From the NCBI RefSeq assembly GCF_963675165.1, contig NC_087389.1:26001-90000 (forward strand): a stretch of DNA of 64,000 nt, read 5' to 3'. This document shows positions 53,824-64,000 of the stretch, in pieces; positions within the stretch are counted from its first letter, which is position 1; the number at the start of each line of letters is the position of its first letter. The notes beneath the pieces were generated by a model, which ran no database searches, was not told the DNA's origin, and saw only the letters and a program-made list of their open reading frames with translations. This DNA is from Halichondria panicea. Taxonomy: Eukaryota > Porifera > Demospongiae > Suberitida > Halichondriidae. Made by a program: the position numbers and the translations under genes.

Positions 53824-56677
53824 TCACTCTTGTTTCTGCCTATACAAAATGTCTCTGAACGTTCTTTGTTTTGTTTCGTCTGTAGAGAGAGAGCACACAT
53901 CATTAGTGACACACACACAAGCAGCTAGCTCTCACCGTCCCAGCCCTCCTCTGTGTCCAGTCTAGCTGTGACCAGATTGAAGGATGGAACAGCGGGTAAT
54001 TGAATATTGTGGTAAATGTAGACTCTGTTTGAGAAGGTGGTGTAGACTAGACAAGGCTCGTTGCTAGCCTCCAGTCCATAGCAACCTGCAGGAGGATGGT
54101 TACCGAGCAATGGTACAGTCCTACACGTACCTGCTGCAAAGGCTGTCACATTCTGTTCAAACTTGTAGCGGACAATATTTCTGTTCAAGTCCACAACATA
54201 GGTCATGCCATCCCAGGCACAGGTCACTATCTCATCACATCCACTGCCCTGGCAACACAACAGTGCATAGTAACACACACTGTCGGGAATAGCAATAGTT
54301 ACTTGCAGTGATGTCCAATCGTTGTATAGAGAAGAGGCTATGGTCGACTTGCAGCTCCCATTGCTTAACCCCACCCCTCACCATCCTCACAGTACCTGTA
54401 CAGAGATCACTATACACACACAGAGGTCAGCACACCACCCACCATCTAGAGTACACAGGGCCACAATATCATCAGAGTCCTCAACAGTCTCAACTATGTT
54501 AGCCACTAGAGATGTGGAGGATGTTGGATTACGCCTCTGTGGTTGACCAATCAGATCCCTTGATTCCAGTTCACCCTCTCTGTATTGACCCAATAATAAA
54601 CACATTGTCAATATCGCAGTGCATGACTCACAGGTTAATGGCCAGAGGAAGGTAAGTGCCTCCTGGCTGTGAGACCAACAGTTGAGAGCTCTGACTAGAG
54701 ACAGACAATGAGCCTACCTGGAATGTGATAGTACGTGTGAGTGTGTGTGGGAGCCAGGCCTGAGTGATGTGTGTGTGGTGTGTGTGGGGGGGTACCTGGC
54801 CTGAGTGATGTGTGTGTGGTGTGTGTGTGGGGGTACCTGGCCTGAGTGATGTGTGTGTGGTGTGTGTGGGGGAGCCAGGCCTGAGTGATGTGTGAGTGTG
54901 TGGGGGAGCCAGGCCTGAGTGATGTGTGTGTGTGGTGTGTGTGTGGGAGCCAGGCCTGAGTGATGTGTGTGTGAGTGTGTGGGGGAGCCAGGCCTGAGTG
55001 ATGTGTGTGTGGTGTGTGTGTGTGGGGGTACCTGGCCTGAGTGATGTGTGTGTGGTGTGTGTGTGGGGGGGTACCTGGCCTGAGTGATGTGTGTGTGGTG
55101 TGTGTGTGTGGGGGTACCTGGCCTGAGTGATGTGTGTGTGGTGTGTGTGGGGGAGCCAGGCCTGAGTGATGTGTGTGTGGTGTGTGTGTGTGGGGGTACC
55201 TGGCCTGAGTGATGTGTGTGGTGTGTGTGGTGTGTGTGGGGGTACCTGGCCTGAGTGATGTGTGTGGTGTGTGTGGGGGGGGTACCTGGCCTGAGTGATG
55301 TGGGTGAGTGTGTGTGGGGGAGCCAGGCCTGAGTGATGTGTGTGTGGTGTGTGGGGGGGGGTACCTGGCCTGAGTGATGTGTGTGTGGTGTGTGTGGGGG
55401 GGGTACCTGGCCTGAGTGATGTGGGTGAGTGTGTGTGGGGGGGGTACCTGGCCTGAGTGATGTGTGTGTGGTGTGTGTGGGGAGGTACCTGGCCTGAGAG
55501 AGAGGCTGTATGCAGGAGGCACAGTGCTTTAGAGCCTTGACTCCACCGGTAGACTGACACACAACGATCAGTATGACCCAACAACAGATCACAGTCACCC
55601 TCACTACCTGTGCCATGCATTACACACAGTCCACTGCTACTACACATGAGCTCACTGAGAGGGGCAACACAGAGTGTCTTGACATTGGGTGTGGAGAGTG
55701 ATTGTGAATGGAGTGCCCTCATAGACTTGTGCCCTCCTCGCCTCTGTTGCTCTGGACTAGATGATACACCGGCCTTTGATAAACCCTGCATATAATCAAG
55801 TGAGTGAGTCGAGGGAGTGTGATAATGTACCAGTGTGGAGGGAGTGTGATAATGTACCGGTGTGGAGGGAGTGTGATAATGTACCGGTGTGGAGGGAGTG
55901 TGATAATGTACCAGTGTGGAGGGAGTGTGATAATGTACCGGTGTGGAGGGAGTGTGATAATGTACCAGTGTGGAGGGAGTGTGATAATGTACCGGTGTGG
56001 AGGGAGTGTGATAATGTACCGGTGTGGAGGGAGTGTGATAATGTACCGGTGTGGAGGGAGTGTGATAATGTACCAGTGTGGAGGGAGTGTGATAATGTAC
56101 CGGTGTGGAGGGAGTGTGATAATGTACCGGTGTGGAGGGAGTGTGATAATGTACCGGTGTGGAGGGAGTGTGATAATGTACCGGTGTGGAGGGAGTGTGA
56201 TAATGTACCGGTGTGGAGGGAGTGGTGATATCAAAGAGGCTGCACTCTCCGTCAGAGTTGACACACACAACCACATTCTACAGGGAGAGGTGAACACACA
56301 CACATCAGTAGTGGGCACACTCATACCTTGCCAGTATTCAGGACATCTCCAATCCCCACACACACTATCTGGAGAGAGGTTAGTGAGAGCAATGATAGTG
56401 GTGAGTCTCACCGTGCCTAGTCCAGAGCATTTCTTGAGAGGTGTGGTGGAGGGTCCCTTGAACACAGCCAACACACCATCCACATTGCCTATCACCAGCT
56501 CATTCACCTGCGTACACACAGTGCACACACATAGACACTATATGGCTGTATGGCCTATGTGGCCGGCTGCACACTCACTCCATCAGCATCCACATCTCCA
56601 AGGGCTAGGGCATCTGAAAAATGGTTACCAGAAAAGTCCAGTTCAAGCCTGTCCACAAAGGAAACTGATCTCATCAT
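53824..56677 (-). CDS. ITFG2: ITFG2, FG-GAP beta-propeller subunit of KICSTOR
   Basis: Subunit of the KICSTOR complex, which tethers GATOR1 to lysosomes and restrains mTORC1 when nutrients are low. Exons in order: MMRSVSFVDRLELDFSGNHF with LALGDVDADG; VNELVIGNVDGVLAVFKG; NVVVCVNSDGECSLFDITTP; GHTDRCVSVYRW; VGSLSVSSQSSQLLVSQPGG; VALCTLDG; WELQVDHSLFSIQRLDITGS with GCDEIVTCAWDGMTYVVDLN; CYGLEASNEPCLVYTTFSNR with VYIYHNIQL; NLVTARLDTEEGWDDETKQR ending ILYRQKQE. The DVDxDG, GDxDG and TCAWDG motifs and the overall order match animal ITFG2. Two introns are large tandem arrays (54745-55495 and 55803-56222), and both are open in the reading frame of the flanking exons, so the exact coding content there is uncertain. 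Confidence 0.9.
54745..55495 (-). repeat. Minisatellite in ITFG2 copying the exon tail CTCAGGCCAG and donor
   Basis: Coding strand: the exon ends CTCTCTCTCAGGCCAG then gtacct. About 16 units of 38 to 54 bases follow, each carrying atcactcaggccaggtacc or the variant atcactcaggcctggctcc. In the first kind the last nine exon bases and the donor are exactly copied. Between them lie cacacacacc tracts. Unit length varies, and all three coding-strand frames are open, giving long His/Thr/Pro-rich artificial ORFs. The real downstream exon (VGSLSVSSQ) follows the acceptor acattccag. Confidence 0.88.
55803..56222 (-). repeat. 27-bp tandem repeat in ITFG2 with a donor in each unit, in frame
   Basis: About 15 units, coding strand ACTCCCTCCACACCG followed by gtacattatcac. 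The upstream exon ends with the same CTCCCTCCACACCG before gtacat, so the donor is repeated every 27 bases; variants read CACTG before gtacat. The length is a multiple of three and no stop occurs, so the array would read as TPSTPVHYH repeats if kept. The next exon begins GGTTTATCAAAG after tatatgcag in phase 0. Confidence 0.9.
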
Positions 56678-56898
56678 CTTGAATGAATGCACACACTGAC
56701 TAGACTAGCTGCTAGCTAGTGCCTGCAAGGCCAGGGATGCCACTCAGAAGACTCTGCAGTAGTACTATATGGAAATGGTCGTTATTGTAGCTAATTAAAC
56801 TTACTCACATATTCTAGTTAAAGCACATGGTTTAAGGTCAAAAGGTCGACAACGTGCTGTATTATTTTACAAGCCTAAAAGCCTCTAAAGACACAGAG
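56678..56898. promoter_or_regulatory. Shared promoter region between ITFG2 and SNRNP70
   Basis: Divergent ATG codons 221 bases apart. Contains ctagctgctagctagtg near ITFG2 and ggtcaaaaggtcgacaacg, a direct repeat of aaggtc-like half sites, near SNRNP70. No TATA box where expected. Functional claims would need transcription start mapping. Confidence 0.45.
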
Positions 56899-59220
56899 AT
56901 GACACAATATCTACCTCCTAACCTTCTGGCCCTGTTCGCACCTCGAGATCCTATCCCTTACTGTGCTCCTCTTGACGTTCTGCCCTGGGACAAGAAGCCA
57001 TGGCCGTATACTGGCATTGCCCAGTATGTAGGGCTCTTTGAGGTACTCACTGCACTGTGTGTGTGTGTGTGTGTGTGTTAGCCTGTTCCATGTAGGAGGC
57101 CAGTGAAACACCTCCAGCTACTAGAGCAGAAACTAAAGATGAGAGAGCAGCTAGGAAGGTAGGTGTTGTAAGCTGCTACCCTGTCAGTAAATCATGTCCC
57201 TATCTCCTCCAGCAACAAGAGCGTACTGAGAGGCAAAGTGCTGCACTCAAGGCACAAGTGGATAAATGTGAGTGAGCATACAGTAGCGAGGGGACCGTCT
57301 TAATTACTGTCTCTAATTACAGGGGACCTTCCGAATGACCCCAATGTAGAGGGTGACCCTTTCAAGACACTCTTTGTGGGCAGAATAGTGAGCACGTTAT
57401 AACTATGTGTGTACGTCATTCACTGACCCACACTACAGAACTTTGACACCTCTGAGAGTAAACTAAGGCGAGAGTTTGAGCAGTACGGTCATATCAAGGC
57501 GGTAAGTAAATAAGACACGCCCCCCACACTTAATGCCACACCCCCTCAGATCAAGGTGATGGTGAATAACCAGACTGAGAAGCCTCGTGGTTATGCCTTC
57601 ATTGAGTATGACAAGGAGAGAGACATGCATTGTGAGTATGCCCTTACCGACACACTGTCCCAGTGACAGTTAGTTAATCCCTACCTCTTTACCCAGGGGC
57701 TGTTACGGCTCTGTAGGGGTGTGTAAGTTACTGGGTGGTAAGATGGTGGGTTTTGGTAGACGGTTTTGATAGCTACATTTGAGTGCCTGTAGCTTCATTG
57801 AGGATTGTCCAATTTCATAATTAAGAAATGCAATTTCTAGCCCTTTGAAAGGCCTATCTGTTTAGCCTTGCCCCATAGTTAGAGTTAGCTGTGTGTTTGT
57901 GTGCACTGGGTAAGTTAGGTAAGTTAGTGTCGTCCACACTGGCCTCCCGATGTAACACCTCATTCCAATAGGAGCATAGGTAATCTTAATAGTAGCTAAT
58001 GCTGTATAGGAGCAGGTAAGTGTGTGTGTGTGTGGGGGGGGTGTGTGTGTATAGTGTGCCTGTACCCAATGTAACTGTCTTGTTCACCCTCAGCTGCTTA
58101 TAAGAATGCTGATGGGAAGAAGATTGATGGTAAGAGAGTGGTGGTAGATGTAGAGAGAGGACGGACTGTCAAAAGTTGGAGACCACGACGTCTGGGTGGG
58201 GGACTAGGAGGGACGCGAAGAGGCGGACCCAACGAAAACATCAAGTACTCAGGAAGGGTTGATGAGAGGTGAGTTTGCCATCTCACGCTATTTTTAGACT
58301 CCCACTCAATTGTTCATTGTTAACGTTACAAAGTTGAATATTAATTCTCCATGTTTGGCCAAATTATAAAGTTAAAGCTCACAGCTACTGCCTCACTGCT
58401 TGAGGAGCTAACTTTGATTGTCTATAACTCTAGTTTGGATTGTTCAATATCTGCATTTAGCTTTGGTAGTGCCACAATCATTATTGTGTATTGCTTATTT
58501 TACAGGGACGTTGGTGGTGATGACCGCTCTACCAGATCACGTGATAGAGGAGATCGTGAGAAACTTCGCAGTCAGAGTAGAGATCAGAGTAGAGATGATC
58601 GCAGGAGACGTAGCCGGAGCAGAGAGAAGCCACGCCGAGATAGAAGCCGCAGTCAAGAGCGAAGGGACTCAGACAAGAGAGACAGGCCCAACAGAAACAG
58701 ATCTGATAGGGATAGACCTGACAGGGACAGATCTGATAGGAGCAGGCCTGACAGGAACAGAGAGAAGTCTGATAGGCCTGATAGAGATAGGTCTGACAGA
58801 GATAAGCCTAACAGGGACAGGTCCGACAGAGACAGGTCTGACAAGCCCGACAGAGATAGGTCTGACAAGTCCGACAGAGATAGGTCTGACAGAGACAGGT
58901 CTGATAGGGACAGGTCCAGCAGGAGAGACAAGGTAAGCGGGTGTGTTGTATTAGCTCTAACTATCTTATCATGTGACATGTTTTATTTCACAGGACAGAG
59001 ATCGTGACAGAGACAGCAAGGACAAGGAAAGAAGCAAGGATAGGAAGAGGGAGAGAGAGGAGAAAGATGGAGAGGAGAGAAAGAGGATGAAAGTGGACCC
59101 TGACCCTCCGCGTAGCAATGGTAAGATCACCAGTGGCTGTTGTATGAGATTCATTGTGTTATATTTGTGTGGACAGGGTCAGAGGGCACCAGTGAGGGAC
59201 TCATCAAGACTGAGAGCTGA
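56899..59220 (+). CDS. SNRNP70: U1 small nuclear ribonucleoprotein 70 kDa
   Basis: U1 snRNP protein that binds stem-loop I of U1 snRNA in 5' splice-site recognition. About nine exons. The N terminus [20 protein letters not shown] and [18 protein letters not shown] form the U1-70K N-terminal region. The RRM has [20 protein letters not shown] (RNP2 side) and [20 protein letters not shown] (RNP1). Then [20 protein letters not shown] and [10 protein letters not shown], all diagnostic. The C terminus is an RS/RD-rich tail dominated by [10 protein letters not shown]-type repeats, ending EGLIKTES. The start is the ATG at 56899. The repetitive tail exon (58506-58932) is coding, in keeping with the family. 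A family C repeat copy lies in an intron at 57765-57870. Confidence 0.96.
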
Positions 59221-59384
59221 ACAATAATTATACTAAACTATTATTATTATTATTGAACTAACAATTAATGGTGCTGTGTACATACATGTGTTGCTTTCTG
59301 ATCTGTAAATGCCATGTACAGCTTATGATTCATTAATTATGCCTCGAGGCGTAGCTGCACGAGGGATATGGTAAAGCTGACTGT

Positions 59385-60178
59385 GTGTGTCCATAAAACT
59401 TGAATTCCATGGATCCAATGTCAAGGATTTCTGAAAGCTTAGAAAAAAATAGTTTAAATGGTGTCATCAAAATTCATATTCGAGAGATAAAATTATTTGC
59501 CGATTTGGCGATATTATGAATAATAGCCCATGGTCCAAGGCGGAAAAATGACAAATTAGGGCCCCGACAAAATTTTGGATTGCAACACATCATTTGAAAG
59601 GTGTCTTTCTAAGCTTTCAGAAAATTATAGACATTGGATCAATGGTACTGAAATTAAAGCTGTTGAAAGATGTTCAACTACACCCCCTTCCATCAATGGT
59701 GGGATTCTTTCAGTTGCCATAACTTGAATTCCGAGGATCCAATGTCAATTTTTTGGGGGATTTTCTGAAAGCTTAGAAAAAATTAGTTCAAATGGTGTCA
59801 TCAAAAATCATATTCGAGAGATTAAATTATTTGCTGATTTGGTGATACCATGAATAATAGCCCATGGTCCAAGGCGGAAAAATGACAAATTAGGGCCCCA
59901 ATAAAATTTTGGATTGCAACACATCATTTGAAAGGTCTCTTTCTAAGCTTTCAGAAAATTATAAAATTTATGACATTGGATCAACGATACTCAAGTTTAA
60001 GGCTGTTGAAAGATGTTCAACTACACTCCGTTCATTCAATGGTTTTAGGGATTCTTTCGGCTGCCATAACTTGAATTCCGTGGATCCAATGTCAAATTTT
60101 TTAGGATTTTATGAAAGCTTAGAAAAAAAAAGTTCAAATGGTGTCATAAAAAATCATATTTGAGTTATGGCAGCTGAA
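59385..60178. repeat. Foldback family A array, about 2.5 units
   Basis: Units start near 59395, 59707 and 60052 with taacttgaattccrtggatc after ctttcrgytgcca. They share aaatggtgtcatcaaaa, the agcccatggtccaaggc centre and acatcatttgaaagg to ggctgttgaaagatg with the 37-kb array. The third unit is cut after catatttgagttatggcagc. Confidence 0.88.
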
Positions 60179-60179
60179 A

Positions 60180-60404
60180 GATTCGCCCACACAACCGGCA
60201 GACTGCCGTACACTACACTACACACACTACCGGCACATTACGGCACACTACCATCACACTGATGGTACCATTTTAAAGCTCTCTTTCTAAGCTTTCAGAA
60301 AAACATAAAATGTTTGATTCTAGATGCACAGAATTCAAGTTATGGCAGCTGAAAGATTCGCCCACACTACCGGCACACTACGACACACTACACTACACAC
60401 ACTA
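60180..60404. repeat. Short tandem block of cactaccggcaca-type units
   Basis: Contains two copies of a block starting ctgaaagattcgcccacac, with cactaccggcacactacg and cacattacggcacactac, each joined to a piece of a family A arm (gtaccattttaaagctctc to ttatggcagctgaaag). The first copy shows the uninterrupted target of the transposon that follows. Confidence 0.75.
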
Positions 60405-61479
60405 CCGGTGTCATAAAATTTTGGGCCCCCCCCAAGTTTAGGCCCCCCCGGGCCTAGAATTTAAAAATTTTGGGACCCCCGGGCCTAGAATGTTAACAGT
60501 TTAGGCCCCCCAGGGGGTCCAAACTGTTAACATTCTAGGCCCCCCACTGTGAGATTAGGCCCCCCTCTTCTGCTATCCTTTTCTGCACGATAGAACGAAG
60601 TCAAAGAGATATAATAATATGGTAAGGTTAGCTCTATTAGTTGACAAAGCATCAAAGAGACTGCATGCATGCAAAGACTCTGTATCAAAGTAGCAAAAAT
60701 GTTTGCATTATTATTCTATCATGGAATTCAAAGTGAAGGAAGATTTACCTTTCAAGTTACTCATGCTTTACCTATAAGAGTTAAATGCTTTGATGCAGCT
60801 CTGCAATGTTGGATCTGCCTGTAAGACAATCGATGTTGTTGCATAGCTATCACCATAATTATTTGCAACTTTGTGCTTACTTTCTCAGCCAAATTTCAGG
60901 ACAAAAAAGTATAAACGCACACAATTTCAGTGCAAAGACAACAATTCATATCTTCCTCCATGTTTTCCTATACATAGAAGATGTAAATTGTTGTGTGGAT
61001 GCTCCAATATATCATCACTGGCTCAGCTCTCAAGTAATGTGGAATCATAAATAGAAGTCAAGAGAGAAACTGTTGTATCATGGTGGAATCACAATAGCAG
61101 TTTCCTTTCGGGACAAGGGTAATCTTGGACAGTCCTGACCAATTCGGGACAGTTGGCACCTATGTGCTTCGTGCTGCATGAGGCCTGATTCATAGAATGA
61201 CATGGTGCAGTGTGATGGCTGTGAGACCAGTGGTATACTACTGTACATGCATGAAATGTGTGTGTGTGAGGACAGCTGCATTCAGTAACTGGCACTGCAT
61301 AGACTGTGAATACCATAGAAGACTGTATTGGTGTATTTTGAGAATGCACTGTCACATAATGTTACCGCTGTTGCACTGTTAATGGGGGGCCTAAAATTTT
61401 AAGAGGGGGCCTAAAATGTAAAAATTCTAGGCCCGGGGGGGCCCAATCTCATGGGGGGCCTAAAATTTTATGACACCGG
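60405..61479. mobile_element. 1067-bp Ginger-like DNA transposon remnant, CCGG duplication
   Basis: The element 60409-61475 has terminal inverted repeats TGTCATAAAATTTT (exact), continuing as ngGCCCCCC on both sides (22 of 23 bases). It is flanked by CCGG on each side, and the uninterrupted copy at 60226-60240 has a single CCGG. TGTNR termini with a 4-bp duplication are described for Ginger elements. Inner subterminal palindromes include cctagaatgttaacagttt and its reverse complement (60482-60541). At 61197-61320 the plus strand shows PHD-finger-like pieces, QCDGCET in one frame and VYYCTCMKC then NWHCIDCEY in another, so a coding remnant broken by a frameshift. No integrase is visible. Confidence 0.75.
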
Positions 61480-61489
61480 CACATTACGG

Positions 61490-63290
61490 CACATTTCAGT
61501 CACACTACCGTCACACTGATGGTACCATTTGAAGGATCTCTTTCAGAAAAACATAAAATGACATTGGATCCACAGAATTCAAGTTATAGCAGCTGAAAGA
61601 GTCCCCAAACCATTGATTAAATTGTGGAGGGGGAACATCTTTCAACAGCCATTAACTTGAGTACCGTTCATCCAATGTCAAAAATATTCTAATTTTCTGA
61701 AAGCTTAGAAAAAGACGCTAAATTTGACATTTTTCGGCATCGGACCATGGGCTATAATAATCCATGGTATCGCCAAATTGGCAAATACTTTTATCTCTCA
61801 AATACGAAGTTTGATGACACCATTTGAAAGGTCTTTTCTGAGCTTTCAGAAAATTCTAAAATTTTTGACATTGGATCCACAGAATTCAAGTTATAGCAGC
61901 TGAAAGAGTCCCCAAACCATTGATTAAATTGTGCAGGGGGAACATCTTTCAACAGCCATTAACTTGAGTACCGTTCATCCAATGTCAAAAATATTCTAAT
62001 TTTCTGAAAGCTTAGAAAAAGACCTTTCAAATGATGTGTTTCAATCCAAAACCTCTTCGGAGCCTAAATTTGACATTTTTCGGCCTCGGACCATGGGCTA
62101 TAATCCATGGTATCGCCAAATTGGCAAATACTTTTATCTCTCAAATACGAAGTTTGATGACACCATTTGAAAGGTCTTTTTCTGAGCTTTCAGAAAATCA
62201 TAAAATTTTTGACATTGGATCCACAGAATTCAAGTTATAGCAGCTGAAAGAGTCCCCAAACCATTGATTAAATTGTGGAGGGGGAACATCTTTCAACAGC
62301 CATTAACTTAAGTACCGTTCATCCAATGTCAAAAATATTATAATTTTCTGAAAGCTTAGAAAAAGACCTTTCAAATGATATGTTTCAATCCAAAACCTCT
62401 TCGGAGCCTAAATTTGACATTTTTGGCCTCGGACCATGGGCTATAATCCATGGTATCACCAAATTGGCAAATACTTTTATCTACGTTTGATGACACCATT
62501 TGAAAGGTTTTTTTCTGAGCTTTCAGAAAATCCTAAAATTTTTGACATTGGATCCACAGAATTCAAGTTATAGCAGCTGAAAGAGTCCCCAAACCATTGA
62601 TTAAATTGTGCAGGGGGAACATCTTTCAACAGCCATTAACTTGAGTACCGTTCATCCAATGTCAAAAATATTCTAATTTTCTGAAAGCTTAGAAAAAGAC
62701 CTTTCAAATGATGTGTTTCAATCCAAAACCTCTTCGGAGCCTAAATTTGACATTTTTCGGCCTCGGACCATGGGCTATATAATCCATGGTATCGCCAAAT
62801 TGGCAAATACTTTTATCTCTCAAATACGAAGTTTGATGACACCATTTGAAAGGTCTTTTTCTGAGCTTTCAGAAAATCATAAAATTTTTGACATTGGATC
62901 CACAGAATTCAAGTTATAGCAGCTGAAAGAGTCCCCAAACCATTGATTAAATTGTGGAGGGGAAATATTTTTCAATAGCCTTAGCTAGAGTACCCTTCAT
63001 CCAATGTCAAAAATATTCTAATCTTCTGAAAGCTTAGAAAAAGACCTTTCAAATGATATGTTTCAATCCAAAACCTCTTCGGAGCCTAAATTTGACATTT
63101 TTCGGCATCGGACCATGGGCTATAATAATCCATGGTATCGCCAAATTGGCAAATACTTTTATCTCTCAAATACGAAGTTCTCAAATACGAAGTTTGATAG
63201 GTCTTTTTCTGAGCTTTCAGAAAATCCTAAAATTTTGACATTGGATCCACAGAATTCAAGTTATAGCAGCTGAAAGAGTCCCGAACCATC
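61490..63290. repeat. Foldback family A array, about 5-6 units
   Basis: Units repeat every 310 to 350 bases, marked by agctgaaagagtccccaaac at about 61590, 61898, 62244, 62577, 62925 and 63270. Centres read ggaccatgggctataat and ccatggtatcgccaaattgg, the reverse orientation of the 37-kb array. Some units lack the caaatacgaagtttgatgac part. No genuine ORF. Confidence 0.9.
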
Positions 63291-63664
63291 ACTGATACCA
63301 CTTCTTACATAACATCATCTCTGGTGGATTGTAGTTAGGCCTTGCCCAATAAGTAAGAAGTGTGGTATTGAGACTAATAGGTGCAGCGGAGCATTGAGCA
63401 TTATGCCAGCCTAATCAGTAGGCAACAAATAATATCCTATTAGGCAATTTTTACCAAAATGTTGGTAGAAAGTATTTATAGAAGCTCAATAGCATGAATA
63501 ATGCTAATAATACAACCTTTACACGTACTTCTGAGCACATGGTCCACGTCGTGGCTAGACTGAGTATATACGTATGAAAGGTGCTAGTAGTACTACTAGA
63601 TCACTTGACTTTAGTTAGTGTTTTTTATGCACTGTACTCCCCCCTTGTGTGACGGTGTTTTTAA
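63291..63664. other. Intergenic sequence, nothing recognised
   Basis: AT-rich sequence between repeat arrays. ttttttatgcactgtactcc at about 63623 also occurs at about 14394, followed in both places by cccccttgtg- or cccccttgag-like sequence and a gtgtttttartggaatagt stretch, so this is another dispersed repeat. No coding or RNA gene signal. Confidence 0.5.
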
Positions 63665-64000
63665 TGGAATAGTTGGTGTTCAACAGCCATAACTTCAGTA
63701 CGAGTACAGTTGATCCAATGTCAATATTTTTACGATTTTCTGAAAATTACCTTTCGAACGATGTGTTTCAATCCAAAATTTCATTAGGAGCCTAATTTGT
63801 AATTTTTCGGCCTCGGGCCATGGGGGCTATATATAATCCATGGTATCGCCAAATTGTCAAATACTTTTATCTCTCGAATATTAACTTTGATGGTACCATT
63901 TTGAAAGGTCTCTTTCTAAGCGTTCAGAAAACATATTTTCGATCCACAGAATTCAAGACACCCCACCCCCTCCGTTTAATTAATGATTTTGGGAATGTTT
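63665..64000. repeat. Foldback family A copy at the window end
   Basis: Begins aatagttggtgttcaacagc with cataacttcagtacgag, passes the centre cgggccatgggggctatata with ccatggtatcgccaaattg, and ends with tttcgatccacagaattcaa. A complete but diverged unit; the window ends soon after. Confidence 0.8.

Noticed and set aside
54628-56274. Single 548-codon exon for ITFG2
   Set aside because: Possible in principle, but conserved ITFG2 order needs only the flanking parts. Both repeat blocks begin at good donors and end at good acceptors, so I treat them as introns and list the doubt as a finding.
60409-61475. LTR retrotransposon
   Set aside because: Termini are inverted, not direct repeats, and there is no primer-binding site or polypurine tract.
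62031-63273. Repeated ORFs [20 protein letters not shown]
   Set aside because: Recur in each unit of the foldback array, overlap its palindromic arms, and are interrupted differently in each unit, so not protein genes.

Overview
The window is eukaryotic nuclear DNA and looks like an early-branching animal, most likely a sponge. Genes are split by many short GT-AG introns, often 50 to 200 bases. Neighbouring starts or stops lie only 70 to 300 bases apart, and many gene pairs are divergent. The gene set mixes core eukaryotic genes (POLD1, transketolase, LSM3, RPL18A, SNRNP70, RAB7) with animal-type genes (a p38 MAP kinase, a TRAF protein, ITFG2 of the KICSTOR complex, a pannexin/LRRC8-like protein, TMEM41B). 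The sponge assignment is inferred from compactness and gene content. No marker sequence proves it.

Layout. 1-1408: 3' part of a cathepsin L-like protease. 1623-4391: NAA10, whose 7-codon first exon is cut off by a large minisatellite. 4858-5955 (-): RPL18A, divergent from LSM3 (6069-6514). 6731-8947 (-): SLC41-type Mg transporter. 9421-12261: transketolase. 12262-18247: about 6 kb with no recognised gene, holding diverged repeats, inverted gene fragments and two candidate first exons. 18248-22006 (-): PREPL, divergent from TMEM41B (22104-23109). 23183-26949 (-): a long, multi-exon gene I do not recognise, divergent from SOSS-B/NABP (27126-27860). 28122-28982 (-): RAB7. 29274-31699 and 31832-33637: a tandem pair of RasGEF paralogues. 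33746-39322 (-): glycogen synthase. 39648-45898 (-): POLD1. 46079-47530 (-): single-exon TRAF protein, divergent from a four-TM pannexin/LRRC8-like protein (47663-50398). 50565-51395 (-): small Cys-rich protein. 51665-53727 (-): p38 MAPK. 53824-56677 (-): ITFG2, divergent from SNRNP70 (56899-59220). 59221-64000: no gene, arrays of a palindromic repeat plus a transposon.

The genes do not form a single pathway. They are mostly unrelated housekeeping and signalling genes packed together. Two links are possible by known function: RAB7, ITFG2/KICSTOR and TMEM41B all touch lysosome, nutrient or membrane biology, and the two RasGEFs are clearly a local duplication.

The most unusual signal is structural. 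In at least five introns, belonging to SLC41, POLD1 (two) and ITFG2 (two), a tandem repeat starts at the exon-intron junction and copies the exon tail plus the 5' splice site (in SLC41 also the 3' splice site) in every unit. This gives arrays of near-identical competing splice sites. Other notable items are four small DNA transposons whose target-site duplications can be read directly (9-bp, 5-bp TAAGG, TA, and CCGG with a Ginger-like TGTCA terminus). There is also a roughly 310-320 bp foldback repeat family, found as single copies and as arrays.
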